DNA of 64,000 nucleotides from the NCBI RefSeq assembly GCF_008919445.1, contig NZ_VSLG01000004.1, positions 1 to 64,000 of the forward strand, in the 5' to 3' direction. The translations under genes and the position numbers were made by a program. The DNA comes from Serinicoccus kebangsaanensis (GTDB lineage Bacteria > Actinomycetota > Actinomycetes > Actinomycetales > Dermatophilaceae). Below the pieces are notes generated by a model. The model did not search any database, was not told where the DNA came from, and saw only the letters and a list, made by a program, of their open reading frames with translations. Shown in pieces: positions 1 through 8,198 of this stretch. How positions within the stretch are numbered: position 1 is the first letter of the stretch; every line of letters starts with the position of its first letter.

Positions 1-51
1 ACCTACGACGAACACACCGCCTGGGCCCACCGCCAAGCACCCGCCGCTTGA
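1..51 (+). CDS. C-terminal tail of an unidentified protein (partial)
   Basis: The first 51 bases read as 16 codons with the high third-position GC of a real gene (ending AHRQAPAA) and then TGA. The gene begins left of the window, so neither length nor family can be judged. The fragment has no recognisable motif. A chance open frame this short is possible, so confidence is low. Confidence 0.35.
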   Translation, partial: TYDEHTAWAHRQAPAA

Positions 52-75
52 CTTCTTAGCCGCCTGGGGTATCTA
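48..75 (+). promoter_or_regulatory. candidate promoter for the VOC gene
   Basis: TTGACT at 48-53 is followed after 16 nt by TATCTA at 70-75. The -35 is near-consensus, but the -10 lacks the final T, so this is only a candidate. It lies about 85 nt upstream of the VOC start. Confidence 0.3.
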
Positions 76-159
76 GGTCGCCACGAAGGAGGGCGACACT
101 CCGCCCCGTCGTGAGAGGCTCCTGCTCAGGACCACCGGACGTCGTCGAGGAGTCGTGAG

Positions 160-558
160 ATGAGCGAGCTGATTCCGTACCTCTGCGTGACCGACAGCCG
201 GGCGGCGATCGAGTGGTACCAGCAGGCGCTCGGCGCAGAGCTCGTCCTCGAGCCGATCGTCATGGACGACGGCCAGGTCGGTCACTGCGAGCTCGCGGTG
301 CAGGGTGCGCGCTGGATGATGTCGGACCAGTTCGAGTCGGCGGGCGTGCAGGCGCCGGACCCGGACCGCGGCTGCGCGGTGAGCATGCACCTGACCGTCG
401 ATGATGTCGACGCCGTGGCGCGCAGGGTCCAGGAGCGCGGGGTCGAGCTGGACCGGGGTCCGGAGGACAGCCCACCGGCCGGGAGGGTCGCGGTCTTCCG
501 CGACCCGTTCGGTCACCGCTGGTTCCTCAGCGGACCGCTCGCCGACGCCCCCGGGTGA
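160..558 (+). CDS. VOC (glyoxalase/PhnB-like) family protein
   Basis: This 132-residue protein has the vicinal-oxygen-chelate pattern. It opens with IPYLCVTD followed by an amphipathic helix (AAIEWYQQALG), and a second half begins near residue 75 (VSMHLTVDDVDA) and ends in the typical VAVFRDPFGHRWFLS strand. Such proteins are metal-dependent lyases, dioxygenases or antibiotic-binding proteins. The substrate cannot be told from sequence, and the usual PhnB-like members have unknown roles. The ATG start has a GAGGA Shine-Dalgarno about 8 nt upstream. The gene stands alone, between the unknown gene tail and the SOS-type promoter of the HNH gene. Confidence 0.8.
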   Translation: MSELIPYLCVTDSRAAIEWYQQALGAELVLEPIVMDDGQVGHCELAVQGARWMMSDQFESAGVQAPDPDRGCAVSMHLTVDDVDAVARRVQERGVELDRGPEDSPPAGRVAVFRDPFGHRWFLSGPLADAPG

Positions 559-581
559 TCTCCACAGATCTTGAGGGTCGC

Positions 582-610
582 TTGACTTCGTACATATGTT
601 CGAGTATGCT
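582..610 (+). promoter_or_regulatory. sigma-70 promoter of the first DUF222/HNH gene
   Basis: TTGACT (582-587), a spacer of exactly 17 nt and TATGCT (605-610) form one of the best consensus housekeeping promoters in the window. The whole spacer is occupied by the SOS-box-like palindrome, so a bound repressor would block RNA polymerase. Confidence 0.75.
588..603 (+). promoter_or_regulatory. SOS (LexA) box, one mismatch
   Basis: TCGTACATATGTTCGA matches the mycobacterial/actinobacterial SOS box TCGAAC-N4-GTTCGA at 11 of 12 defined positions. It sits between the -35 and -10 elements of the HNH gene promoter, the expected place for LexA repression. DNA-damage induction is inferred from the site; SOS boxes upstream of 13E12-type genes are known in M. 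tuberculosis. Confidence 0.75.
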
Positions 611-671
611 GGCGGTGTCAGCTCGCCGGAGCGGCGGGTGAAGCGGACGGCCTCGGGGGGAGGTGGATGTG

Positions 672-2600
672 ATGGTCGCATCGGTGGTCGAGCCTGTGCG
701 GGAGGAGCCGGGGGATGCGGCGCTCGGTGCGCTGGGGGTGATCGGGGCCGCACGGGCAGGGCTGGATGCCCGGTTGATCGAGGCAGCCCGGGTCGTGGTC
801 GCCACCACCGGGCAGGCGCTGCTCGCGGGCAAGGGTTTCACCTCCGTGGACGAGCTCACCGATGCTCGGCGCCGGGCGTGGCGCGCCGAGGCGAAGCGGG
901 CCGCGTGCGCCGAGATCGAGGCCACCCTCGGCCTGGGCGTCACCGAGACCCGGCAGCTGGTCGGGATCGCCTGCGCACCCGTCGATGTGCGCGCACCCGT
1001 GCTGGCCGCGCTCGACACCGGTGAGATCACCTGGGGCATGGTCCGCGACTTCTGGCGCCGCTGCGCCGGGCTGACCAGTGACGACGCCGCTCTCGTGGCC
1101 GAGTCCCTCTTCGGCACCGACCCCGCGACCGCCGCTCCCGAGCGCCTCACCCCCGACGACGCGCTGCGCGGCACGCCGTGGCCCGCCGCGGACTACAAGG
1201 CCGCTCTGGAGCGAGAAGCCGTCCGCGCCGAGGGCGTCGACGTGCAGGCCGAGCGTGAGCGCCGTCGCGCGGCCTACCAGAGTCGCCGGGCGAGCATGGT
1301 CGTCGAGGACGACGGGACCGCGACCCTGACCGTCACCGGGCCGCTGATCGCGATGGTCGCCGCCCACACCCGCATCGAACGCGCCGCCCGCCTGCTCCGC
1401 AAGCAGGGCGACACCCGCACCCTGGACCAGCTCCGCGCCGACATCGCCAGCGCCCTGCTCGTGCACGGCGATCTCCCGCTGCCGGGAGCCAGACCCGCTC
1501 CGGCGACGGGCACGCCTGCGACGAACAACGACGCGGCCACGAACGCGGACGCCGCCGCCGCCGAGACCGACGCCGATGCCACCCTCGCCTGGCGAGAGCT
1601 GCAGACGCCCGACCTGGAGCACATCGCCCGGGTCGTCACCGGTATGCCCACCGTCCAGCTGCAGGTCATCGTCCCCTGGGACGCCCTCACCGGCACCCCG
1701 GCCTGCGTCCACACCCACGACCGCACGGCCCGCGGGGCCATCGACCCGCCACCACGCAGGGACGTGGCTCAGCTGCTGGGGCACCACTCTGCCTACCTGA
1801 CCCCCGGACACCTCCGCGAGCTGGCGCTCCTACCCGGCACGACCGTGACCCGGCTGCTCACCGATCCCGCGGACGGCCGCCTGATCGAACGCACCCAGGC
1901 CACCTACCGGCCCGACGCCGACATGCGCCGCCAGGTCCTCGCCGCCGACGTCCACTCACGCGCTCCTGGCACCCGGCACCCCGCCTCCGGCTGCGAGCTC
2001 GACCACGTCATCCCCTGGGCCGGCGCACCGGACCCTGCGGGCGGACCACCCACCGGGGGACCGACCGCGGAGACCAACCTCGTCGCCCTCGACAAGCGCC
2101 ACCACCAGCTCAAGACCCTCGGCCTCGCGACCGCCAGCATCAACCAGCTGCGCGACCTGACCTGGACCACCCTGCTCGGCCACACGACCACCACCCGGTC
2201 CCACGACCACCGGCAGTACACCCGCCCCCAGCCAGACGCCGCGCCCCGACCGGGCACACCTCCGGACCGGGGCGCCCCTGCCGCGGCGCAGGCACCACTC
2301 GACCCGGCCACCCAGCGCGACCTGATCAACCACGCGCTCTACGCCGCCCTCAGCGATCGTGGACCCGACGCCTTCCTCACCGACGAGGACGACCACCCCG
2401 GCACCGGCGACCACGGCGGACCCCTGTCCCGGTGGATGTTCATCACTCCGACCCGCGCTCGACAGACATCACGACCCACGGTCGACATCGACGACCGCGA
2501 CGCCCACGAGCCCGAACGCGGATCCCAGCACGTGGATACCGACGACCGCGACACCCGCCGCGCCTGGGACGACCGCCGCGACCAGCCGCCACCCTTCTAG
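672..2600 (+). CDS. DUF222 / HNH endonuclease (13E12-repeat-type)
   Basis: This 642-residue protein has a helical DUF222 region over roughly residues 30-390 and an HNH nuclease motif from about residue 441 (CELDHVIPW, then ETNLVALDKRHHQLKT). The last 130 residues are Pro/Asp/Arg-rich, look disordered and end in QPPPF. HNH domains make metal-dependent DNA cuts; the biological target of this family is unknown. I chose ATG 672 because GGAGG (659-663) lies 8 nt upstream; GTG 663 and GTG 669 are in frame. A paralogue lies at 37874-39694. The stop codon overlaps the convergent kynU stop within the palindrome CTAG. Confidence 0.85.
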   Translation: MVASVVEPVREEPGDAALGALGVIGAARAGLDARLIEAARVVVATTGQALLAGKGFTSVDELTDARRRAWRAEAKRAACAEIEATLGLGVTETRQLVGIACAPVDVRAPVLAALDTGEITWGMVRDFWRRCAGLTSDDAALVAESLFGTDPATAAPERLTPDDALRGTPWPAADYKAALEREAVRAEGVDVQAERERRRAAYQSRRASMVVEDDGTATLTVTGPLIAMVAAHTRIERAARLLRKQGDTRTLDQLRADIASALLVHGDLPLPGARPAPATGTPATNNDAATNADAAAAETDADATLAWRELQTPDLEHIARVVTGMPTVQLQVIVPWDALTGTPACVHTHDRTARGAIDPPPRRDVAQLLGHHSAYLTPGHLRELALLPGTTVTRLLTDPADGRLIERTQATYRPDADMRRQVLAADVHSRAPGTRHPASGCELDHVIPWAGAPDPAGGPPTGGPTAETNLVALDKRHHQLKTLGLATASINQLRDLTWTTLLGHTTTTRSHDHRQYTRPQPDAAPRPGTPPDRGAPAAAQAPLDPATQRDLINHALYAALSDRGPDAFLTDEDDHPGTGDHGGPLSRWMFITPTRARQTSRPTVDIDDRDAHEPERGSQHVDTDDRDTRRAWDDRRDQPPPF

Positions 2601-3862
2601 CGCGACCCGGCGCGCTCCAGCTCCTCCCGCACCGCCTCCAGCCCCTCCCACACCTCGACGAAGGTGGTGGACAGCGGAGACAACCCGAGACGCAGGCCGT
2701 CGGGAGAGCGGAAGTCCGGGATGACGCCCCGATCCCAGAGCCGGGGGTAGACCTCCTCGAACGCCGGGTGGCGCAACGTCAGGTGCCCGCCGCGGCGCGC
2801 GTGCTCCCGCGGGCTGGCGACGACCACGCCCAGGTGCTGCGGCCAGGCGTCCACCACCGACCAGGCGAAATCCGTCAGCGCCAACGACTTGGTCCGCACC
2901 GCCTCGATCCCCGCCTCCGCGAGCAGCTCGGCGCCGCGGCGCACCGGCACCATCCCCACGATCGGCGGCGTGCCGCTCACGAGCGCACGGATCCCCGCGG
3001 CGGGCACGTAGCCCTGCTCCATGAGGAACGGGTCGCGCCGGCCCATCCACCCCTGGATCGGCTGCCGCAGCGACGGTATGTCGTGGTGCCGGTGGGCGAG
3101 GTAGACGTGGGCCGGCGCGCCCGGGCCGCCGCCCAGGTACTTGTAGTCGCAGCCCACCGCCGCGTCCCAGCCCCAGTCGTCGGCACGGACCGGCACCGAT
3201 CCCGCGCTGTGGCAGGTGTCCCAGAGCACCATCCCCCCGGCGCCGTGCACGACCTCGGTGATGGCCTCGGCGTCGGCCACGAAGCCGGAGCGGTAGGCCA
3301 CGTGGGAGAGCAGCACGACCCCGGTCCGCTCCCCCACCACGGCCCGGACCTGGTCCGCATCCACCCCCGAGGCCGGGTCGGCGTCGATCCACCGCAGCGT
3401 GAGACCGCGCTCGGCGGCGATCCCCTCGGCGACGTAGCGGTCGGTCGGGAAGTTGTCGGTGTCCAGCACCAGGTCGGTGCGCGCGGGGTCGAGAGCGACC
3501 TGGTGGTCCACCAGGGCACGCAACGTCTTGTAGAGCAGCACCGTGGTCGAGTCGGCCACGACCGTCTGACCTGGCGCGGCGCCGAGCGCGGCACGCCCGA
3601 CCAGGTCTCCCACCTGCTCCGGCCAGCCCATCCAGCCCTCGTCCCACGACCGGATCAGCCGGGTCCCCCACTCCTCCCGCGCGAAGCGGTCCAGCTCCTG
3701 CGCCACGCCCTCCACGGGTCGCCCCAGCGAGTTGCCGTCGAAGTAGGCCACGACGCCCTCGGCGCGCTCGAAGCGGGTGGTGAAGCCGCGGAGCGGATCC
3801 TGCGCGTCGAGCCACCTCGCCCGGTCCGGCCCGGGAGCGGTCGGCTCAGCCACGGCCGTCAC
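2597..3862 (-). CDS. kynU: kynureninase
   Basis: This 421-residue fold-type I PLP enzyme cleaves L-kynurenine to anthranilate and alanine. The PLP lysine is K241 in GCDYKYLGGG, and FDGNSLGRP near residue 42 and DTCHSAGS near residue 215 are family signatures. Length is normal for bacterial kynureninase. Its start lies 17 nt inside the end of kynA, so the two genes are probably translationally coupled. No arylformamidase (kynB) lies between or beside them, although N-formylkynurenine made by KynA must be hydrolysed before KynU can act. The 3' end abuts the convergent HNH gene with no terminator. Confidence 0.93.
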   Translation of the reverse strand: MTAVAEPTAPGPDRARWLDAQDPLRGFTTRFERAEGVVAYFDGNSLGRPVEGVAQELDRFAREEWGTRLIRSWDEGWMGWPEQVGDLVGRAALGAAPGQTVVADSTTVLLYKTLRALVDHQVALDPARTDLVLDTDNFPTDRYVAEGIAAERGLTLRWIDADPASGVDADQVRAVVGERTGVVLLSHVAYRSGFVADAEAITEVVHGAGGMVLWDTCHSAGSVPVRADDWGWDAAVGCDYKYLGGGPGAPAHVYLAHRHHDIPSLRQPIQGWMGRRDPFLMEQGYVPAAGIRALVSGTPPIVGMVPVRRGAELLAEAGIEAVRTKSLALTDFAWSVVDAWPQHLGVVVASPREHARRGGHLTLRHPAFEEVYPRLWDRGVIPDFRSPDGLRLGLSPLSTTFVEVWEGLEAVREELERAGSR

Positions 3863-4796
3863 CTCCGTGGTACCCCTCCGGCGCCACGTCCTGGATGGCG
3901 GAGCGCACGTCGTAGAGCTCGGGGAAGAACGTCAGCTCCAGCGCCCGTCGCAGGAACGGGACACCGCTGGACCCCCCGGTCCCGCGTTTGCTGCCGATGA
4001 TCCGCTCCACGGTCTTCAGGTGCCGGAAGCGCCACACCTGGAAGTTGTCCTCCAGGTCCACCAGCTCCTCGGCGGTCTCGTACTCCGCCCAGTGCTCCTG
4101 CGGGTCGGCGTAGATCCGGCCCCAGGCCGCGACCACGCCGTCGTCCGGCTGGTAGGGCTGGGACACGTCCCGCCCGAGCACGTGCTCCGGGACGGGGTGA
4201 CCCCGCCGGGCCAGCCAGGCGAGCACCTCGTCGTAGAGGCTGCGCTCGTGCAGCAGCCGCTCCAGCTCCGCGTGCTGGTCCTCGTCGTGCGCGAAGACCG
4301 GGAGCATCGCCGCGTTCTTGTTGCCGAGCATGAACTCGACCGCGCGGTACTGCCAGCTCTGGAAGCCCGACCCGGTCGCCAGGAACGCGCGGAACTGCGC
4401 ATACTCGCTCGGCGTGAGGGTGGCGAGCACGGACCACTGCTCGGTCATCGAGGCCTGGATGTGCTTCACCCGGGCGATCCGCTTCAGCGCCTGGCGGTGG
4501 TCGTCGGCCGCGAGCAGCGCCCGTGCGCTGGTGAGCTCGTGGATGACCAGGCGCAGCCACAGCTCGGTGGTCTGGTGCTGGATGATGAAGAGCAGCTCGT
4601 CGTGCTGCGGCGGCGTGGCACGCGGGTGCTGGGCCGACAGCAGCGTCGGGAGGTCCAGGTAGGCGCCGTAGGAGAGGTTCTGGCCGAAGTCCCGCTCGAT
4701 GCCCTGCTCCAGGTCCCGCCGGGAGCGGGTATGCCGGGTGATGGGGTCGAGATCGGGCTCGGTGCCCCCGCTGTCGCTGCCCGACATCCCGCTCAC
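3846..4796 (-). CDS. kynA: tryptophan 2,3-dioxygenase
   Basis: This haem enzyme opens the indole ring of L-tryptophan to N-formylkynurenine, the first step of the kynurenine pathway. The 316-residue protein carries the family signatures YGAYLDLPTLL near residue 43, HDELLFIIQHQTTELW near residue 63 and the SGFQSWQYRAVEFMLGNKN block near residue 140. GTG 4796 overlaps the TGA of the upstream SIS gene as GTGA; ATG 4787 is an alternative three codons downstream. Cotranscription with kynU is very likely. The placement behind a mannose-metabolism operon is unusual. Confidence 0.93.
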   Translation of the reverse strand: MSGMSGSDSGGTEPDLDPITRHTRSRRDLEQGIERDFGQNLSYGAYLDLPTLLSAQHPRATPPQHDELLFIIQHQTTELWLRLVIHELTSARALLAADDHRQALKRIARVKHIQASMTEQWSVLATLTPSEYAQFRAFLATGSGFQSWQYRAVEFMLGNKNAAMLPVFAHDEDQHAELERLLHERSLYDEVLAWLARRGHPVPEHVLGRDVSQPYQPDDGVVAAWGRIYADPQEHWAEYETAEELVDLEDNFQVWRFRHLKTVERIIGSKRGTGGSSGVPFLRRALELTFFPELYDVRSAIQDVAPEGYHGGDGRG

Positions 4797-6082
4797 CTGG
4801 TCCGGTCGCGCAGGTCCGCGACGTGTGGGGAGACCGAGGGGTCCAGCCCGAGCCCGATCGCCAGGTAGGTCGCGGCGAAGTCCACCGCGGCGACGTGGTC
4901 GGCGAGCCGGACGACGGGCTCTCCCGCCTCGGCCTGGACCTCCATCACCCGGGCGCCGGCCTCGCGGGCCGTGGACAGCACCGCGTCCGTCAGGGCCTCC
5001 GCCTGGACGGACTCATGGGTGGCAGGCGTCAGCGGGGCGTCGCGGAGGAGCAGCAGCCCCAGCCGCGGCGGCGTCGGACCGTCCAGGTAGGGGTCGGCGA
5101 AGATGTCGTCGCCCGCACCGGACTCCGCCGGACCGCGGGGGCGTTCCATCAGCTCACCCTCCGGCTCGTCGAAGTGGTGCGGCTCCCAGCCGGAGGTGTC
5201 GATGTCGCCCAGCCGGATGCGGGCGTCGTCGTAGGTGCCCGCGCGACGGCCGCCGATCGCGGTGTACGGGCCGTCGAAGCAGGCCACGATCCCGCTCGCC
5301 GCGTCCGGGAGCTCGCCGAAGGTCGCGGGGATGCGCGCGGTGCGGGCCAGCATCGAGGCGGCACGCGCCGAGGCGACCCCGCCCAGCGGACCGTCCCCGA
5401 GCACCACCGGCACGGTCTCCGCGAGCTGGATCGCGAGCACCTTCGCCGGGTTGACGAAGGCGTCGGACGAGGGACGGAACTGCTCCGCGCGCAGGTCCAG
5501 CCGCTCGGCGACCCCGTGCACGACCTCGGCCGGCGCGTCCAGCAGGCCCAGCCGGTCGGCGCCGATCAGCACCGGGGTGAGCAGGGTCCACAGCGCCGTG
5601 CGCGAGCTGGTGCGCCCGGTGCCCACCCCGACGTGCACGCCGCGGGCGCGCCGGCACACCTCGGCCAGCGGGGAGTCCTCGGCGCCCACGGTGAGCAGCA
5701 TCGCCCCGCGGCGTGCCGCCTCCGCGGCGACCGCGAGCGGACCCGGCGCGCGGCCGGACAGCGAGACGGCGACCACCAGGTCCATCGGACCGACCCACCC
5801 CGGCAGCGGCAGGTTGCGCCGCGCCTGCACCGGCACCGGGGACCCCGGCTCGGCGAGCAGCTCGAGGACGTCGGCCACGATGGACGACCCGCCGATCGCG
5901 GCGACCAGGACCGAGCGCGGCCGCTCGGTGCTGGCGAGGCGGTCGATCCCGGCCTCGTCCGCGAGCGTCACGGCCTCGCGCACCTGGGCCCCGGCGCTGG
6001 CCAGGGCGCGCAGCGTGTCCCGGGAGTCCTTGCGCTGCAGCTCGTCGGGGTCGTCGAGCAGGGCTTCGTCGATGTAGGGCAT
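4793..6082 (-). CDS. SIS-domain phosphosugar isomerase-like protein (PGI/PMI type)
   Basis: About 429 residues. The N-terminal half has a sugar-isomerase (SIS) fold with a phosphate-loop-like segment VAAIGGSS (about residue 52), and the C-terminal half resembles the C-terminal domain of bifunctional phosphoglucose/phosphomannose isomerases. It corresponds by position to M. tuberculosis Rv3256c, directly downstream of the manB orthologue, which suggests fructose-6-P/mannose-6-P interconversion or control of it; activity is not proven for this group. The ATG at 6082 gives the usual MPYIDEALLDDP start. The next gene upstream ends about 20 nt away, and kynA follows with a GTGA overlap. Confidence 0.8.
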   Translation of the reverse strand: MPYIDEALLDDPDELQRKDSRDTLRALASAGAQVREAVTLADEAGIDRLASTERPRSVLVAAIGGSSIVADVLELLAEPGSPVPVQARRNLPLPGWVGPMDLVVAVSLSGRAPGPLAVAAEAARRGAMLLTVGAEDSPLAEVCRRARGVHVGVGTGRTSSRTALWTLLTPVLIGADRLGLLDAPAEVVHGVAERLDLRAEQFRPSSDAFVNPAKVLAIQLAETVPVVLGDGPLGGVASARAASMLARTARIPATFGELPDAASGIVACFDGPYTAIGGRRAGTYDDARIRLGDIDTSGWEPHHFDEPEGELMERPRGPAESGAGDDIFADPYLDGPTPPRLGLLLLRDAPLTPATHESVQAEALTDAVLSTAREAGARVMEVQAEAGEPVVRLADHVAAVDFAATYLAIGLGLDPSVSPHVADLRDRTR

Positions 6083-6102
6083 GCCTGACCTCCGCGCCGC
6101 CC

Positions 6103-6318
6103 TCAGTCGGCGACCGTCACGACGACGGCGTCGTCGACCAGGAGCACGGGTATGCCCTCGCGCCACGGGAAGCGGAGGCGACGGCCCGCTCCCTCGCAGT
6201 CCTGCGCGCACTGCAGTGCAGGCTCCCCGTCGTCGGTCGTCACGTCGACCAGCTCGTGCCGACCCACCGGGCAGCGCATGATGCTGCGCACCCACGGGTC
6301 GAACTCGGGTCGTGCCAT
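6103..6318 (-). CDS. Trm112-like small zinc-ribbon protein
   Basis: A 71-residue protein with Trm112/YcaR-type layout: a PWVRSIMRCPVG knuckle near residue 15, a second Cys pair in LQCAQDCEG near residue 42 and the FPWREGIPVLL ending. Bacterial members are small zinc-binding proteins of unclear role. ATG 6318 lies 1 nt past the manB stop, so it is part of the same mRNA. The manB - Trm112-like - SIS order is shared with other actinobacteria, which hints at a role connected to the sugar isomerase. Confidence 0.75.
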   Translation of the reverse strand: MARPEFDPWVRSIMRCPVGRHELVDVTTDDGEPALQCAQDCEGAGRRLRFPWREGIPVLLVDDAVVVTVAD

Positions 6319-6319
6319 C

Positions 6320-7729
6320 TCACTCCTCCTCCACGAGGGCCAGGACGGTGTCCCGGACCCGGGCCATCGTCTCACCATCGGCGGCCTCGACGGTGAGCCG
6401 CAGCAGCGGCTCGGTGTTGCTGGGCCGCAGCGAGACCCACCAGAACGGCTCACCCGCGACGCTCACCAGCAGGCCGTCGCCGGGCTGCTCCGTCGCGCCC
6501 TCGCCGGTCGCCCACCGGCGGACCCGCTCGGTCGCGGCGGCCACGTCCGGGACCGAGGTGCTGATCTCCCCCGACGCGGCATAGACGTCGTGCTGCGCCA
6601 TCAGCTCGGACAGCGGTCGGTCCGTGGACCCCAGCGCCGCGAGGACGTGCAGCACCGCGAGCAGCCCGCTGTCGGCATACCAGAAGTCGCGGAAGTAGTA
6701 GTGCCCCGAGTGCTCGGCGCCGAAGACCGCCTCGTGCTCGGCCATGGCGGCCTTGACGAAGGTGTGCCCCACCCGGGACCGGACCAGCCTGGCGCCCGTG
6801 TCGGCGACCGTCTCCTCCACGCCACGGGACACGATCGACCCGTGCACGACCACCACCTCCTCCGGCGCGCGTCCGGCCGCGACCTCGGCGGCGACCTGAC
6901 GCCGGGCGAGCAGCGAGGTGACGGCCGCCGCCGTCACCTGCCGCCCCCGCTCGTCCACGACGAAGACACGGTCGGCGTCCCCGTCGAAGGCGAACCCGAC
7001 GTCCGCGCCCCGCTCCGGGACCATCGCCTGCAGGTCGCGCAGGTTGTCGGGGTCCAACGGGTTGGCGTCGTGGTGGGGGAAGGTGCCGTCCAGCTCGAGG
7101 TGGAGGGGATCCAGACGCAGCGGCAGGCCGTCGATCCCCAGCACGGCGGGCACGGTGAGCCCGGCCATCCCGTTGCCGGCGTCGACCGCGACCCGCAGCG
7201 GGCGCATCCCGGAGAGGTCCACGAGCGTGTGCAGGTGGGCGGCGTACTCCTGCAGCAGGTCCTCCTCGGCCCACCCACCCCGCGGACCGGCGGGCAGGTG
7301 GTGCAGGTCGCCTCGGTCGAGCAGCCACTGGGCCAGGTCGCGGACCTCCTGCAGCCCGGAGTCGTGGCCCACCGGCCGGGCGCCGGCCCGGCACAGCTTG
7401 ATGCCGTTGTAGCCGGCGGGGTTGTGGCTGGCCGTGATCATCGCGCCCGGCTGCTCCCGGGTCCCGCTCGCGTAGTACAGCCCGTCGGTCGAGCACAGGC
7501 CGATGCTCGTGACGTCGACGCCCTGGGACCGCACGCCGTCGGCGAAGGCGTCGGCGAGCCACGGCGAGGACTCCCGCATGTCCCGCCCGAGCACGATGCC
7601 GGTCTGCTCCTCGGGCCGGACCACCACCTGCGCGAAGGCCGACCCCAGGGCTCGCGCCACGCCGGCGTCCAGCTGCTCCGGCACCAGCCCACGCACGTCG
7701 TAGGCCTTGACCACGTCGGTCAGCCGCAT
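6320..7729 (-). CDS. manB: phosphomannomutase/phosphoglucomutase
   Basis: An alpha-D-phosphohexomutase of 469 residues. It interconverts mannose-6-P and mannose-1-P (possibly also glucose phosphates) to feed GDP-mannose for wall lipoglycans and glycoproteins. The catalytic phosphoserine is S101 in TASHNP, the metal loop is DGDADR at 249-254, and the phosphate-binding RPSNTEP motif is near the C-terminus. The ATG at 7729 gives MRLTDVVKAYDVRG, the normal N-terminus of the family. It is 16 nt downstream of the DUF3499 gene, and the Trm112-like and SIS genes follow, as in mycobacteria (pmmA region). Confidence 0.92.
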   Translation of the reverse strand: MRLTDVVKAYDVRGLVPEQLDAGVARALGSAFAQVVVRPEEQTGIVLGRDMRESSPWLADAFADGVRSQGVDVTSIGLCSTDGLYYASGTREQPGAMITASHNPAGYNGIKLCRAGARPVGHDSGLQEVRDLAQWLLDRGDLHHLPAGPRGGWAEEDLLQEYAAHLHTLVDLSGMRPLRVAVDAGNGMAGLTVPAVLGIDGLPLRLDPLHLELDGTFPHHDANPLDPDNLRDLQAMVPERGADVGFAFDGDADRVFVVDERGRQVTAAAVTSLLARRQVAAEVAAGRAPEEVVVVHGSIVSRGVEETVADTGARLVRSRVGHTFVKAAMAEHEAVFGAEHSGHYYFRDFWYADSGLLAVLHVLAALGSTDRPLSELMAQHDVYAASGEISTSVPDVAAATERVRRWATGEGATEQPGDGLLVSVAGEPFWWVSLRPSNTEPLLRLTVEAADGETMARVRDTVLALVEEE

Positions 7730-7745
7730 GTCCGTGCCGCCGGGG

Positions 7746-8114
7746 TCAGCGGTCGCGCAGCACCCGCAGGTGACCGCGCCGGGTGATCTCGGTGACGGTC
7801 GCGCCCTCGTGCTGGGGCTGCGCCGGGTCCACCCGCACCATCGTGCCGCGGTGCTCGCGCACGGCGTCGGCGAGCGCGGCGAGGTCGTCGACCGGGGGCC
7901 GCGGCTCCCCCTCGGGCAGCTCCAGGCGGACCACGTCCCAGCCGCGGGGCGCCGTGAGCCGGCCGGCGTGCTCCTCGCACAGGTCGTAGCTGTGCGGTTC
8001 GGCATAGGTCGCCAGTGGCCCGAGCACGGCGGTCTGCTCCGCGTAGACGTAGGTGAGCGTCGACGTCGCGGGGCGGACGCACGCCGTCTTCGAGCACTGG
8101 CGAGTCAGGGTCAC
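7746..8114 (-). CDS. DUF3499 family protein
   Basis: A 122-residue conserved actinobacterial protein (Rv3258c position). It begins TLTRQCSKTACVRPA and continues with TLTYVYAEQTAVLGPL and YDLCEEHAGRLTAPRGW. The CxxxxC plus CxxH pattern suggests a bound zinc ion. Function is unknown. I chose GTG 8114 because TACAGT (a -10 element on this strand) lies 7 nt upstream, a leaderless arrangement seen at many genes here; GTG 8123 is the alternative. It is the probable first gene of the operon running to kynU. Confidence 0.85.
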   Translation of the reverse strand: MTLTRQCSKTACVRPATSTLTYVYAEQTAVLGPLATYAEPHSYDLCEEHAGRLTAPRGWDVVRLELPEGEPRPPVDDLAALADAVREHRGTMVRVDPAQPQHEGATVTEITRRGHLRVLRDR

Positions 8115-8121
8115 CCTCGAC

Positions 8122-8127
8122 ACTGTA
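8122..8127 (-). promoter_or_regulatory. leaderless -10 element (DUF3499-manB-kyn operon)
   Basis: On the minus strand TACAGT is followed by 7 nt and GTG 8114. It would start transcription at or near the initiation codon. No good -35 is seen. Confidence 0.5.
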
Positions 8128-8185
8128 GGTGCCGCCACCCCCGATCCTGCGATGCCACCCCGAGGTCCGGTCCGACCGGGTGCTC

Positions 8186-8191
8186 TATCGT
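8186..8191 (+). promoter_or_regulatory. leaderless -10 element (metallopeptidase-like gene)
   Basis: TATCGT lies 7 nt before ATG 8199, with no Shine-Dalgarno between them. It is divergent from the DUF3499 promoter about 60 bp away. Confidence 0.5.
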
Positions 8192-8198
8192 CGCGACC

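Noticed and set aside
557-570. GATCT-CCAC-AGATC inverted repeat at the end of the VOC gene
   Set aside because: The stem is only 5 bp with no U-rich tail and it overlaps the stop codon; not convincing as a terminator.
672-2600. DUF222/HNH gene as part of a mobile element or intron
   Set aside because: No terminal inverted repeats, target duplication, integrase or intron structure was seen around either copy; the chromosome context is ordinary.
6082-6295. N-terminal extension of the SIS protein to position 6295
   Set aside because: The extension overlaps the Trm112-like gene, has shadow-type composition and skips the natural ATG start MPYIDEALL.
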